Positions 7,214 to 12,470 of a stretch of 13,726 bases of DNA are shown in pieces. The notes under the pieces were generated by a model. It was not told the DNA's origin and did not search any database. It was given only the letters and a program-made list of their open reading frames with translations. Each line of letters opens with the position of its first letter. The stretch's first letter is position 1. The DNA is from Nitrospiria bacterium (lineage in GTDB: Bacteria; Nitrospirota; CAKKRA01; 9FT-COMBO-42-15): NCBI GenBank assembly GCA_919903585.1, contig CAKKST010000428.1, positions 1-13,726 of the forward strand. The letters are read 5' to 3'. The position numbers were made by a program, and so were the translations under genes.

Positions 7214-7588
7214 TTAAGACTCCCATTCCAATGCACCCTTTCCCCAGGCATATATATAACCTGCAAAAAGGATAATTATAAAGATAATCATTTCAATCAG
7301 GGCATAGAGGCCGATTTTGTTGTAGGCCACTGCCCATGGATAAAGGAAGACTGCCTCAATATCAAATATCACGAATAACATTGCTATAATATAATAACGG
7401 ACAGGGAATGGCTGTCTTGCGTCAGAAAAAGGCGGATTGCCGCTTTCATATGGCGAGCGTTTTTCTGCATAGGGCCTGCTCGGCCGGAGTACCCAGCCTA
7501 CTGCAAGTGTTCCAGCAGCAAAACCAGTGGCGATTATCAAAAAGATCAGAATGGGTAAATAACTTTCAGGTAAAAAAGTCTCAGGCAC
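7214..7588 (-). CDS. nuoA: NADH-quinone oxidoreductase subunit A (membrane)
   Basis: NuoA is a small membrane subunit at the junction of the peripheral and membrane arms. The 124 residues show three hydrophobic helices (about 11-33, 65-88 and 96-114). The conserved TM1-TM2 loop contains YESGNPP (47-53), and TM2 carries the acidic motif FDIEAVFLYPW (75-85). The start is GTG at 7588, with AAGGGGAG about 8 nt upstream. It is the first gene of the operon and lies about 25 nt downstream of the predicted transcription start of the promoter at 7620-7648. Confidence 0.95.
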   Translation of the reverse strand: MPETFLPESYLPILIFLIIATGFAAGTLAVGWVLRPSRPYAEKRSPYESGNPPFSDARQPFPVRYYIIAMLFVIFDIEAVFLYPWAVAYNKIGLYALIEMIIFIIILFAGYIYAWGKGALEWES

Positions 7589-7619
7589 AGCCTGTTCTCC
7601 CCTTTCTATAAGTGAGGTG

Positions 7620-7648
7620 ATAATAAATTAATGTTATTTTCTTGTCAA
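7620..7648 (-). promoter_or_regulatory. Predicted sigma70-type promoter of the nuo operon
   Basis: Read on the minus strand: consensus -35 TTGACA (7648-7643), a 17-bp spacer, and -10 TATTAT (7625-7620). The start point would be near 7613, leaving a leader of about 25 nt that includes the nuoA ribosome-binding site. The -35 box overlaps the -35 box of the opposite promoter. Confidence 0.75.
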
Positions 7649-7653
7649 GAAAA
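7637..7653. promoter_or_regulatory. 17-bp perfect palindrome covering both divergent -35 boxes
   Basis: TTTTCTTG-T-CAAGAAAA is an 8+1+8 perfect inverted repeat. Its two arms contain the -35 hexamers of the two divergent promoters. It may be an operator for a dimeric regulator, or simply the result of two -35 boxes sharing DNA. Confidence 0.6.
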
Positions 7654-7670
7654 AAATTGGATAGTATAAT
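7642..7670 (+). promoter_or_regulatory. Predicted sigma70-type promoter of the PilZ gene unit
   Basis: Read on the plus strand: -35 TTGTCA (7642-7647), a 17-bp spacer, and a perfect -10 TATAAT (7665-7670). The start would be near 7677, giving a leader of about 65 nt. The leader can form a small hairpin in which CAAAA pairs with TTTTG around an AATC loop, and it ends in AGGAGG (7732-7737) before the ATG at 7742. Confidence 0.75.
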
Positions 7671-7741
7671 AGATAATAGGGCTTCACAAAAAATCTTTTG
7701 CCCTTTATAATCTGTGTAATCATCTAATCAAAGGAGGGCTT

Positions 7742-8068
7742 ATGCCGGAAAAGAGGGTTAAGGATCGTGTTACAAAGAGGCTGTCTGTGAAATTTGGCCG
7801 CAATAATATCCTTGATCAGTCAGGCATTACAAGCAATCTTTCTCCCACTGGTATCTTTATAAGGACAAATAGCGGCCTTTCACCCGGCACACCCGTAGAT
7901 GTTGAACTCACTCTGCCTGATGATAGAATAATAAAACTTAAGGGCACTGTAATGTGGACAAAACGTGTGCACCCAAAACTTGCAGGATTCTCCCGTAATG
8001 GCATGGGGATAGCGTTAAAGGATATCCCGGAGGAATACACCAGTCTTGTAACAGAGCTGTTGAAGTGA
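7742..8068 (+). CDS. PilZ-domain c-di-GMP receptor protein
   Basis: This is a single-domain PilZ protein of 108 residues, expected to bind cyclic di-GMP in the cytoplasm and act on a partner. The ligand motifs are visible: RxxxR as R9-V-T-K-R13, and the second motif N32-L-S-P-T-G37 at the expected distance, followed by beta-barrel strands such as VDVELTLPDDRIIKLKGTVMWTKR. The C-terminal MGIALKDIPEEYTSLVTELL resembles the short stand-alone PilZ proteins common in delta-proteobacteria-like lineages. The ATG has a strong AGGAGG 4-5 nt upstream. Its stop codon overlaps the next gene's GTG (GTGA), so the two are co-translated. The output partner is unknown; the secreted protein encoded next is the obvious genetic neighbour but cannot bind it directly in the cytoplasm. 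Confidence 0.9.
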   Translation: MPEKRVKDRVTKRLSVKFGRNNILDQSGITSNLSPTGIFIRTNSGLSPGTPVDVELTLPDDRIIKLKGTVMWTKRVHPKLAGFSRNGMGIALKDIPEEYTSLVTELLK

Positions 8069-10713
8069 GTATTAAAACCATCCTTATCTCTGCCATTGTC
8101 TTCTTATCATTATTTCATCCGCCCGAAGCCTTAGCAGAGGCAAATAATATTAACTATGATATTAATGCCTCCTTTAATCCTGATGAACATACCATCTCAG
8201 GGATTGTAAGGATAACTTTTAATCCCCCACTCCCCCCTTTATTCCTTTACCCGAATATCTACCCAACAAAGGACAAAAAAATCTCAGAAAAAGAATACGA
8301 CAGGATATATCCAAAGGACTTTAATGCAGGCCATATCAAAATCATCTCAGTTACAGATGCGGCTAATAATAGTCTACCATTCAGAATAGACGGACATAAA
8401 GATACTACGTTAAAGATTGAGAGTGGGCATGGTGAACCAACTGAAATCATCATAGCCTTTAAGACAGTAATCCCAGAAAAATTCGGCCCCTTTGGATATT
8501 TTAAAGATATATATACGCTTGCAGGCGGATGGCATCCGTATGTCGTTAATCCCCCTACACCCCCCGATAATCCCCCTACATCCCCCTTTAGTAAAGGGGG
8601 ACAAAGGGGGATTTTAAAAGGGGGGAAGGGGGGATTTATATCAAATTACAAAATAACACTCACTATGCCGAAAGAATATAACATAGCCCTGCCCCACCTG
8701 TGGGGTGAGGAAAGAGGGGGTATAAGGGAGAGGGGGAATTTAAAGACCATCTCTATTGAGGCAAATGACATACACTATTTTGATATGGTAATCAGCAAAA
8801 AGCTTGTGCAAACAAAAATTGAAAAAGATGGCTGCACCTTTAGCTATTTCCATCTAAAAAAGGACAAAAAATATGCGCTTGCTGCAATAGATGTTGCAAA
8901 TGATGCAGCAGATTTCTTTACCAAAAACTTAGGTGAGATCAAAAATAAATCTATAACATTTGCAGAATCCTATCTCCATCAGGATATTGTCTCGCCTCAG
9001 GAGAATGTAATCCTTATCTCCAACAGATTTCACAAGGCATATTCCTATCTAAGGCAGTTTCATAATGCACAGTTAGTAAAGGGCCTGTATTATAAATTTT
9101 GGAGGGATATCATCCCGAAAGAGGAAGAGGACTGGGTGGCAGAGGGGCTAGCTGATTATGCAATGCAGCGATATATTCAATATAAATATGGACAAAGCCC
9201 GAGCCTGTCGGGTTATTTAAAACCCCTCGCATTTATCCCTTTATTTGATGAGATACTGTACTCCAAAAAACTGCCAATGCGTGACATATATTTCAAGGAG
9301 CACAATCACCTTGTTGTGCGGGAGGATATGCGCCTCTTTAATAACAACAGGCCTGACGGCTCTATCATATTTCAGAAGCTGAAAAACCTTGCAGGAGAAG
9401 AAAAATTTGATAAGATTATAGAGACTTATAGAATTAATCTAAAGGAGGAATCCAAATCATTTAGAAAAATAAGCGAGGAGATAACCAATCAGAATTTAGG
9501 TTCATTCTATCATCAATGGCTTGAGATTAATCCCACTATAGATTTTGGGATTAAGTCAGTAAAAAAGAGTAAAATTAATGAAAATAATCCCCCCTTCCCC
9601 CCTTTTAGCAAAGGGGGGAAGGGGGGATTTTCTGATAAAACATACAAAACAGAGATAACCCTTGAAAAGGATAATAATGCTGTTGAGCCGGTGGATGTAA
9701 AGATAACATATAAAGACAAGACCTCTGATACTTATCAGTGGGATGGAAAAGAGGAAGAGAAAAAAATAGATATTGAATCGCAAAAACCTGCTGACTCTGT
9801 GGAGCTTGATCCAGAAAAGGTTACGAGCGACCCTGATAGATTTAATAACCGCCTCCCCCACCGCTGGAAGGTGCTTCTGGACAGGTTCAGGATAAGCTAT
9901 GACTTCCAGAGCCATCAAGTAGAATTTGACTTGGGCGCATCCACAACAAGGATTTATGATGACCACCATTTTTTTGTATTTAATATCTTTCATAAGGAAG
10001 AGGTGGATGGCGCGAATCTTGAGTATGGCTATAACTTTGGAGGATATAATGGAGAGGACAGACCGCTACATACCATTTCAACAAAATTAATCTTTGAAAA
10101 ATTATCTGAGAGCTTTGCAGAAACAGCAAAGGGTGATGAATATATCAATGCCATCGGCCTTTCATACAGATATGACACTTACAGGGCATCAGTCGAATAT
10201 GCTGATAAATTCATAAATGGCGATTATTCATATTTTAAGGGAATGCTGGATTTGAGAAAAGAATTAAGGATTGCAAACAAACACTCTATCGCAGGCAGGA
10301 CAATGATAGGCCAGTCAGAGGGAACGCTGCCTGACCATACAAAATTTCTCCTCGGCGGGATAAACGGGATGCGGGGATATACAAAATCCGATTACAAGGG
10401 CAATAACATCAGCCTTTTCTCCCTTGAATACCGCTTTCCCATTATCTACGACCATGACTTGAATCTATTGTCCTTAATAATTGTCCACACTGCACAGGGT
10501 GCAGTCTTTGCCGACGCTGGTATGGTATCAGACAACAGAGATACATTCAGATTTAAGGACTATAAGACAGATGTTGGCGCAGGCCTGCGATTCCATGTTG
10601 ACCTATTCGGGATATACCCGGGCATCGGCAGGATAGACTTTGCAATACCGGTCGGCGAAACAGAAAAATCACGCAGGGTCCATGTCTATCTGAGCATTGG
10701 CCAGTCATTTTGA
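8065..10713 (+). CDS. Secreted degenerate M1-type peptidase domain fused to an Omp85/surface-antigen beta-barrel
   Basis: 882 residues with a signal peptide (probable cleavage ALA|EA, about residue 24). Residues about 28-245 resemble the N-terminal beta-domain of M1 aminopeptidases (YDINASFNPDEHTISGIVRITF). Residues about 265-490 look like the gluzincin helical domain, with EEDWVAEGLADYAMQRY (355-370) matching the third-zinc-ligand segment. No HExxH exists anywhere; the equivalent stretch reads QFHNAQLVKGLYYKFW (331-346), so the metal and catalytic residues are lost. Residues about 600-882 form an outer-membrane barrel with the Omp85-type LGGINGMRGY (763-772) and a terminal Phe (SIGQSF). The GTG start overlaps the PilZ stop. 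Palindromic repeats are translated in frame at about residues 162-191, 209-225 and 508-522. A plausible role is an outer-membrane anchored scaffold or processing protein; the true function is unknown. Confidence 0.8.
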   Translation: MSIKTILISAIVFLSLFHPPEALAEANNINYDINASFNPDEHTISGIVRITFNPPLPPLFLYPNIYPTKDKKISEKEYDRIYPKDFNAGHIKIISVTDAANNSLPFRIDGHKDTTLKIESGHGEPTEIIIAFKTVIPEKFGPFGYFKDIYTLAGGWHPYVVNPPTPPDNPPTSPFSKGGQRGILKGGKGGFISNYKITLTMPKEYNIALPHLWGEERGGIRERGNLKTISIEANDIHYFDMVISKKLVQTKIEKDGCTFSYFHLKKDKKYALAAIDVANDAADFFTKNLGEIKNKSITFAESYLHQDIVSPQENVILISNRFHKAYSYLRQFHNAQLVKGLYYKFWRDIIPKEEEDWVAEGLADYAMQRYIQYKYGQSPSLSGYLKPLAFIPLFDEILYSKKLPMRDIYFKEHNHLVVREDMRLFNNNRPDGSIIFQKLKNLAGEEKFDKIIETYRINLKEESKSFRKISEEITNQNLGSFYHQWLEINPTIDFGIKSVKKSKINENNPPFPPFSKGGKGGFSDKTYKTEITLEKDNNAVEPVDVKITYKDKTSDTYQWDGKEEEKKIDIESQKPADSVELDPEKVTSDPDRFNNRLPHRWKVLLDRFRISYDFQSHQVEFDLGASTTRIYDDHHFFVFNIFHKEEVDGANLEYGYNFGGYNGEDRPLHTISTKLIFEKLSESFAETAKGDEYINAIGLSYRYDTYRASVEYADKFINGDYSYFKGMLDLRKELRIANKHSIAGRTMIGQSEGTLPDHTKFLLGGINGMRGYTKSDYKGNNISLFSLEYRFPIIYDHDLNLLSLIIVHTAQGAVFADAGMVSDNRDTFRFKDYKTDVGAGLRFHVDLFGIYPGIGRIDFAIPVGETEKSRRVHVYLSIGQSF
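8548..8637. repeat. G/C-run palindromic repeat inserted in frame in the surface protein
   Basis: This 90-bp insert (30 codons) encodes the low-complexity run from N162 to F191, with PPTSPFSKGGQRG at its core. The hairpin is TCCCCCTTT / AAAGGGGGA, flanked by further CCCCC and GGGGG blocks on each side, as if a unit was partly duplicated. The surrounding protein reads naturally across it: GGWHPYV before, SNYKITLTMPKEY after. Confidence 0.85.
8689..8739. repeat. Second repeat family (GGGAG type) inserted in frame
   Basis: Codons 209-225 (LPHLWGEERGGIRERGN) come from DNA beginning CCCCACCTGTGGGG and continuing GTGAGGAAAGAGGG, then GGGAGAGGGGG. This is a degenerate form of the CTCTCCC/GGGAGAG repeat seen between the nuo genes. 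Removing it would join MPKEYNIA to KTISIEAND, a natural-looking sequence. Confidence 0.65.
9586..9630. repeat. Perfect 20-bp-arm hairpin inserted in frame in the surface protein
   Basis: Arms 9586-9605 and 9610-9629 are exact reverse complements (AATCCCCCC... against ...GGGGGGATT) with a TAGC loop. It encodes NPPFPPFSKGGKGGF (508-522), in the linker between the peptidase-like domain and the following Ig-like/barrel part. It belongs to the same family as 8548-8637 and 10819-10862. Confidence 0.9.
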
Positions 10714-10779
10714 AAGAAAATCTGTAAGTCCATGAAGAGAAATTAGAAACAGATGTTCCCAAGACAAAATATCTGCAAA

Positions 10780-10787
10780 TAGAAAAT
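10780..10787. repeat. Left target-site duplication of the transposon-like element
   Basis: TAGAAAAT, which matches CAGAAAAT at 11091-11098 in 7 of 8 positions. Both directly flank the inverted-repeat ends of the element at 10788-11090. Confidence 0.7.
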
Positions 10788-10818
10788 GGGTCTTCGCGTA
10801 ATTGAGTGGGTAATTTTA

Positions 10819-10862
10819 CCCCTTTTTCCCCTCTTTGTAAAAGAGGGGTTAGGGGAGATTTT
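10819..10862. repeat. G/C-run palindromic repeat inside the MITE-like element
   Basis: Hairpin CCCCTCTTT (10828-10836) / AAAGAGGGG (10840-10848) with outer CCCC and GGGG blocks. It translates as the familiar PLCKRGVRGD-like string, the same family as the two in-frame copies in the surface-protein gene. Confidence 0.8.
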
Positions 10863-10886
10863 ATAAATCAAAGCTCATTCCATAAT

Positions 10887-10954
10887 GTCATTCCCGCAAC
10901 GTTTTTGAGCGGGAATCCACAACTGGATTCCTGCCAGATACATGCAGGAATGAC
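10887..10954. repeat. GTCATTCC...GGAATGAC double-hairpin repeat
   Basis: The outer ends GTCATTCC (10887-10894) and GGAATGAC (10947-10954) pair. Two inner hairpins are ATTCCCGC/GCGGGAAT (10890-10897 with 10909-10916) and ATTCCTGC/GCAGGAAT (10927-10934 with 10944-10951). This is a dispersed palindrome type seen in many bacterial genomes, here nested in the MITE-like element. Confidence 0.85.
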
Positions 10955-11135
10955 CTACTTACGAACCTTTTCCCTATCCTGTTATCATGCCAAATTTCTT
11001 TACCTTATTCAAAACCTTTTTTCCTTTGATACAAGCCAGCTTATGCGTGGTTATCTGTTAAAAATTACCCACACTTTTACGCGAAGAGCCCAGAAAATTT
11101 GTGTGGACAAAATTCAAAAGCAGAGCCGCTGTCCA

Positions 11136-11342
11136 ATGATACAAAAATTTGTCGAAAATATAGAGAAAATCATTGCCTCAAACCCTATTATCTTATCCTC
11201 AAATATCCAGAAACAATTTGGCTCAGAAGATGAAACAGTTTATTTAAAAGGCAATCTTTTGCTCATAGATTCTTCAGTCCTTGAAATAGCAATCTTTGCA
11301 ACTAAATTCCAAGATGAAACATCCATTAGAGAATTATATTGA
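11136..11342 (+). pseudogene. Truncated DUF6516/TumE-like fragment
   Basis: A 68-codon frame from the ATG at 11136 ends at a TGA at 11342. The residues IEKIIASNPIILSSNIQ and TVYLKGNLLLIDSSVLEIAIF resemble the N-terminal part of DUF6516 (TumE-type toxin) proteins, but the rest of the domain, including the conserved YDN...H region, is missing. There is no clear ribosome-binding site. The frame stays open upstream to 10806, but that stretch is repeat sequence in the MITE-like element. It is probably the remains of an older toxin gene; the family call is by eye and tentative. Confidence 0.45.
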
Positions 11343-11371
11343 CAATTAACTTAGATATGGTATATTATACC
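11339..11371 (+). promoter_or_regulatory. Promoter with palindromic operator for the TumE/TumA pair
   Basis: A consensus -35 TTGACA (11339-11344) is followed by -10 TATATT (11361-11366, 16-bp spacer) or TATTAT (11363-11368, 18-bp spacer). The -10 lies inside a perfect inverted repeat GGTATA-T-TATACC (11359-11371), a good candidate operator for the HTH antitoxin. The predicted start point (11373-11376) falls at or next to the GTG start codon. The -35 box also contains the stop codon of the truncated fragment upstream. Confidence 0.7.
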
Positions 11372-11375
11372 AGTA

Positions 11376-11663
11376 GTGAAAAGTAAATTAATAAGACATG
11401 ACAAGGTTAGAGAGGATAACGGCAATATTGTAGAGGTTAAGATGTGGCAGGTAAACCCATCTATTGATAAACCACATGGCTATAAATATTCCCTTGTCTA
11501 TATTGTAAAAGGTAGAAGGGTTATTGGTTATGATAATGCAGAAGGTAAAGGAGACCACAGGCATTATTTAGATAAGACAGAATTATATCACTTTAAAGAT
11601 TTAAGAACTCTTGCAAAGGATTTTTATAGCGATATGGAAAGGTATAAGGAGGGCAAACCATGA
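11376..11663 (+). CDS. tumE: TumE-family (DUF6516) toxin of a toxin-antitoxin pair
   Basis: The 95-residue product has the family core YKYSLVYIVKGRRVIGYDNAEGKGDHRHY (38-64), with YDN-x5-GDHRH, followed by YHF and a C-terminal helix LAKDFYSDMERY, as in TumE toxins. Their action is reported to be growth inhibition; the molecular target cannot be read from the sequence. The start is GTG at 11376. No Shine-Dalgarno exists upstream and the predicted transcription start is at or within 3 nt of the codon, so the mRNA may be leaderless. The next in-frame ATG (residue 23) would cut into the conserved N-terminus. Its stop overlaps the downstream ATG (ATGA), the usual coupling of such pairs. The order toxin-then-antitoxin fits TumE/TumA. 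Confidence 0.82.
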   Translation: MKSKLIRHDKVREDNGNIVEVKMWQVNPSIDKPHGYKYSLVYIVKGRRVIGYDNAEGKGDHRHYLDKTELYHFKDLRTLAKDFYSDMERYKEGKP

Positions 11664-12034
11664 AAGTAAAAAGGGTTAAAATTGGAATAAAGAGCGTCAA
11701 GGAAGCATTGCAGGACTTTGTAAAAACAGGCGAGGCAATAGAAAGAGGAGAGAAAATAAAGAAGGAAAAAGGCGTTTACTTTGAAAGTATAGAGGGATTT
11801 AGAAAGGCGCTTACTTTAAAGAGGCTTGAATTATTGCACCTGATTAAAGAGAAACATCCTAAAAGCCTTATGGAACTTTCAAGGCTGTCTAAAAGGAATA
11901 TTAAAAGCATTGTAACAGATATTGAGATATTGGAAGGACTTGACCTAATTGATATGAAAAGAAAGAAAGAAGGCAAGAGAGAGTCAGAGCCAACAGTAAG
12001 TTATGATGCTATAGAGTTGCTGGTTGCAGTATAA
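11660..12034 (+). CDS. tumA: TumA-type antitoxin with winged helix-turn-helix (HVO_A0114-like)
   Basis: The 124-residue product has a helical, charged N-terminus (about 12-40) that could contact the toxin. It is followed by a winged HTH at about residues 50-105: LTLKRLELLHLIKEKHPKSLMELSRLSKRNIKSIVTDIEILEGLDLIDMKR, similar to MarR-like transcription factors of the HVO_A0114 family found beside TumE. The ATG overlaps the toxin stop by four bases and has AAGGAGGG about 7 nt upstream, a much stronger ribosome-binding site than the toxin's. That fits antitoxin excess. It probably binds the GGTATA-T-TATACC palindrome at 11359-11371 and autoregulates the pair. Confidence 0.82.
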   Translation: MKVKRVKIGIKSVKEALQDFVKTGEAIERGEKIKKEKGVYFESIEGFRKALTLKRLELLHLIKEKHPKSLMELSRLSKRNIKSIVTDIEILEGLDLIDMKRKKEGKRESEPTVSYDAIELLVAV

Positions 12035-12049
12035 ATTTGATAGACAAAT

Positions 12050-12065
12050 TACGGTAAAAGCCGTA
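12050..12065 (+). terminator. Weak hairpin after the toxin-antitoxin pair
   Basis: TACGG (12050-12054) pairs with CCGTA (12061-12065) around a 6-nt loop, 16 bp past the antitoxin stop. It is followed by an A/T-rich stretch without a solid U-run, so it is at best a weak intrinsic terminator. Confidence 0.35.
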
Positions 12066-12087
12066 TTATAAATATTATAAAACCACC

Positions 12088-12128
12088 TACTGGCCGCCTA
12101 ATAAAAAAATAGGTAGCAAAAGCCAGTA
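12088..12128. repeat. Inverted repeat TACTGGC / GCCAGTA
   Basis: A perfect 7-bp inverted repeat, TACTGGC (12088-12094) and GCCAGTA (12122-12128), with 27 bp between the arms, upstream of the ORF remnant. It may be the edge of a decayed mobile element. Confidence 0.35.
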
Positions 12129-12332
12129 AAAGATATAAAGAGAAGTAACAAGGGGTTTACTGATAAGCTTATTAAAAAGTTTATTGGTGCCCACTTATTC
12201 TATCTTACCTCACCATTTGCCCCAGGTCATAAGGTTAAGGCAGTAGACATACTGGATAACGCTATCAACGGTAAGTCTACTATACAAAAACTATACAATC
12301 AGGCAGGTAGAGAGGCGGTGTTAAGTGCATAA
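12117..12332 (+). pseudogene. Unrecognised ORF remnant beside tRNA-Thr
   Basis: A frame of 71 codons between a TAG (12114-12116) and a TAA (12330-12332) has no ATG and no ribosome-binding site, but reads like real protein: FIGAHLFYLTSPFAPGHKV, then AVDILDNAINGKSTIQKLYNQAGREAVLSA. I take it as the C-terminal end of a decayed gene. I cannot assign a family. It ends 14 bp from the 3' end of the tRNA gene, a common integration site, so it may be a relic of an integrated element. Confidence 0.4.
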
Positions 12333-12346
12333 CTTATTGATTTTTC

Positions 12347-12421
12347 TGGAGCCGGCGAGAGGGATTGAACCTCCGACCCGCTGATTACGAATCAGCCGCT
12401 CTACCACTGAGCTACGCCGGC
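12347..12421 (-). tRNA. tRNA-Thr (anticodon CGU)
   Basis: The complete cloverleaf can be drawn on the minus strand. A 7-bp acceptor stem GCCGGCG/CGCCGGC encloses a D-arm with AGCTCAGTGGTAGAGC. The anticodon stem GCTGA/TCAGC has the 7-nt loop TTCGTAA, giving anticodon CGT (reads ACG, threonine). The T-arm contains GGTTCAATCCC. The 3' CCA is encoded, preceded by U as discriminator. Length 75 nt. It lies 49 bp downstream of the DUF7309-type gene on the same strand. Confidence 0.97.
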
Positions 12422-12443
12422 AGAAATAATAAGTTATCATAGC

Positions 12444-12459
12444 TGACAAGAGATTGTCA
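12444..12459. repeat. Hairpin TGACA / TGTCA between the DUF7309-type gene and the tRNA
   Basis: TGACA (12444-12448) and TGTCA (12455-12459) pair around a 6-nt loop. On the minus strand the element begins with TTGACA (12460-12455), which could also be a -35 box for the tRNA, but no -10 at proper spacing is convincing. Confidence 0.35.
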
Positions 12460-12470
12460 AATTATTGCAT

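Larger units (their letters stand above)
10788..11090. mobile_element. 303-bp MITE-like element with 30-bp terminal inverted repeats
   Basis: The left end (10788-10817, starting GGGTCTTCGCGTAA) and the reverse complement of the right end (11090-11061, starting GGCTCTTCGCGTAA) match at 26 of 30 positions, including the run GTGGGTAATTTT. Immediately outside are TAGAAAAT and CAGAAAAT, an 8-bp duplication with one difference. The size, absence of a transposase and clean target duplication define a non-autonomous element. The GG(G/C)TCTTC ends and 8-bp duplication are reminiscent of the ISL3 family, but that assignment is uncertain. Two unrelated palindromic repeats sit inside it. Open reading through this stretch is repeat translation, not a gene. 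Confidence 0.8.

Noticed and set aside
6733..7266. Longer NuoB with 18 extra N-terminal residues
   Set aside because: The extension is entirely inside nuoA; the ATG at 7212 has a good Shine-Dalgarno and matches the usual NuoB start.
9556..9993. 145-codon frame on the minus strand inside the surface-protein gene
   Set aside because: It is an antisense shadow that includes the palindromic repeat, with no supporting motif.
10806..11342. 178-codon frame as one protein
   Set aside because: The first two thirds translate the MITE-like element and two dispersed palindromes; only the part after 11136 looks like protein.
12347..12421. tRNA 3' end as an attL/attR site
   Set aside because: No second copy of the tRNA 3' segment was found in the window, and no integrase is present.
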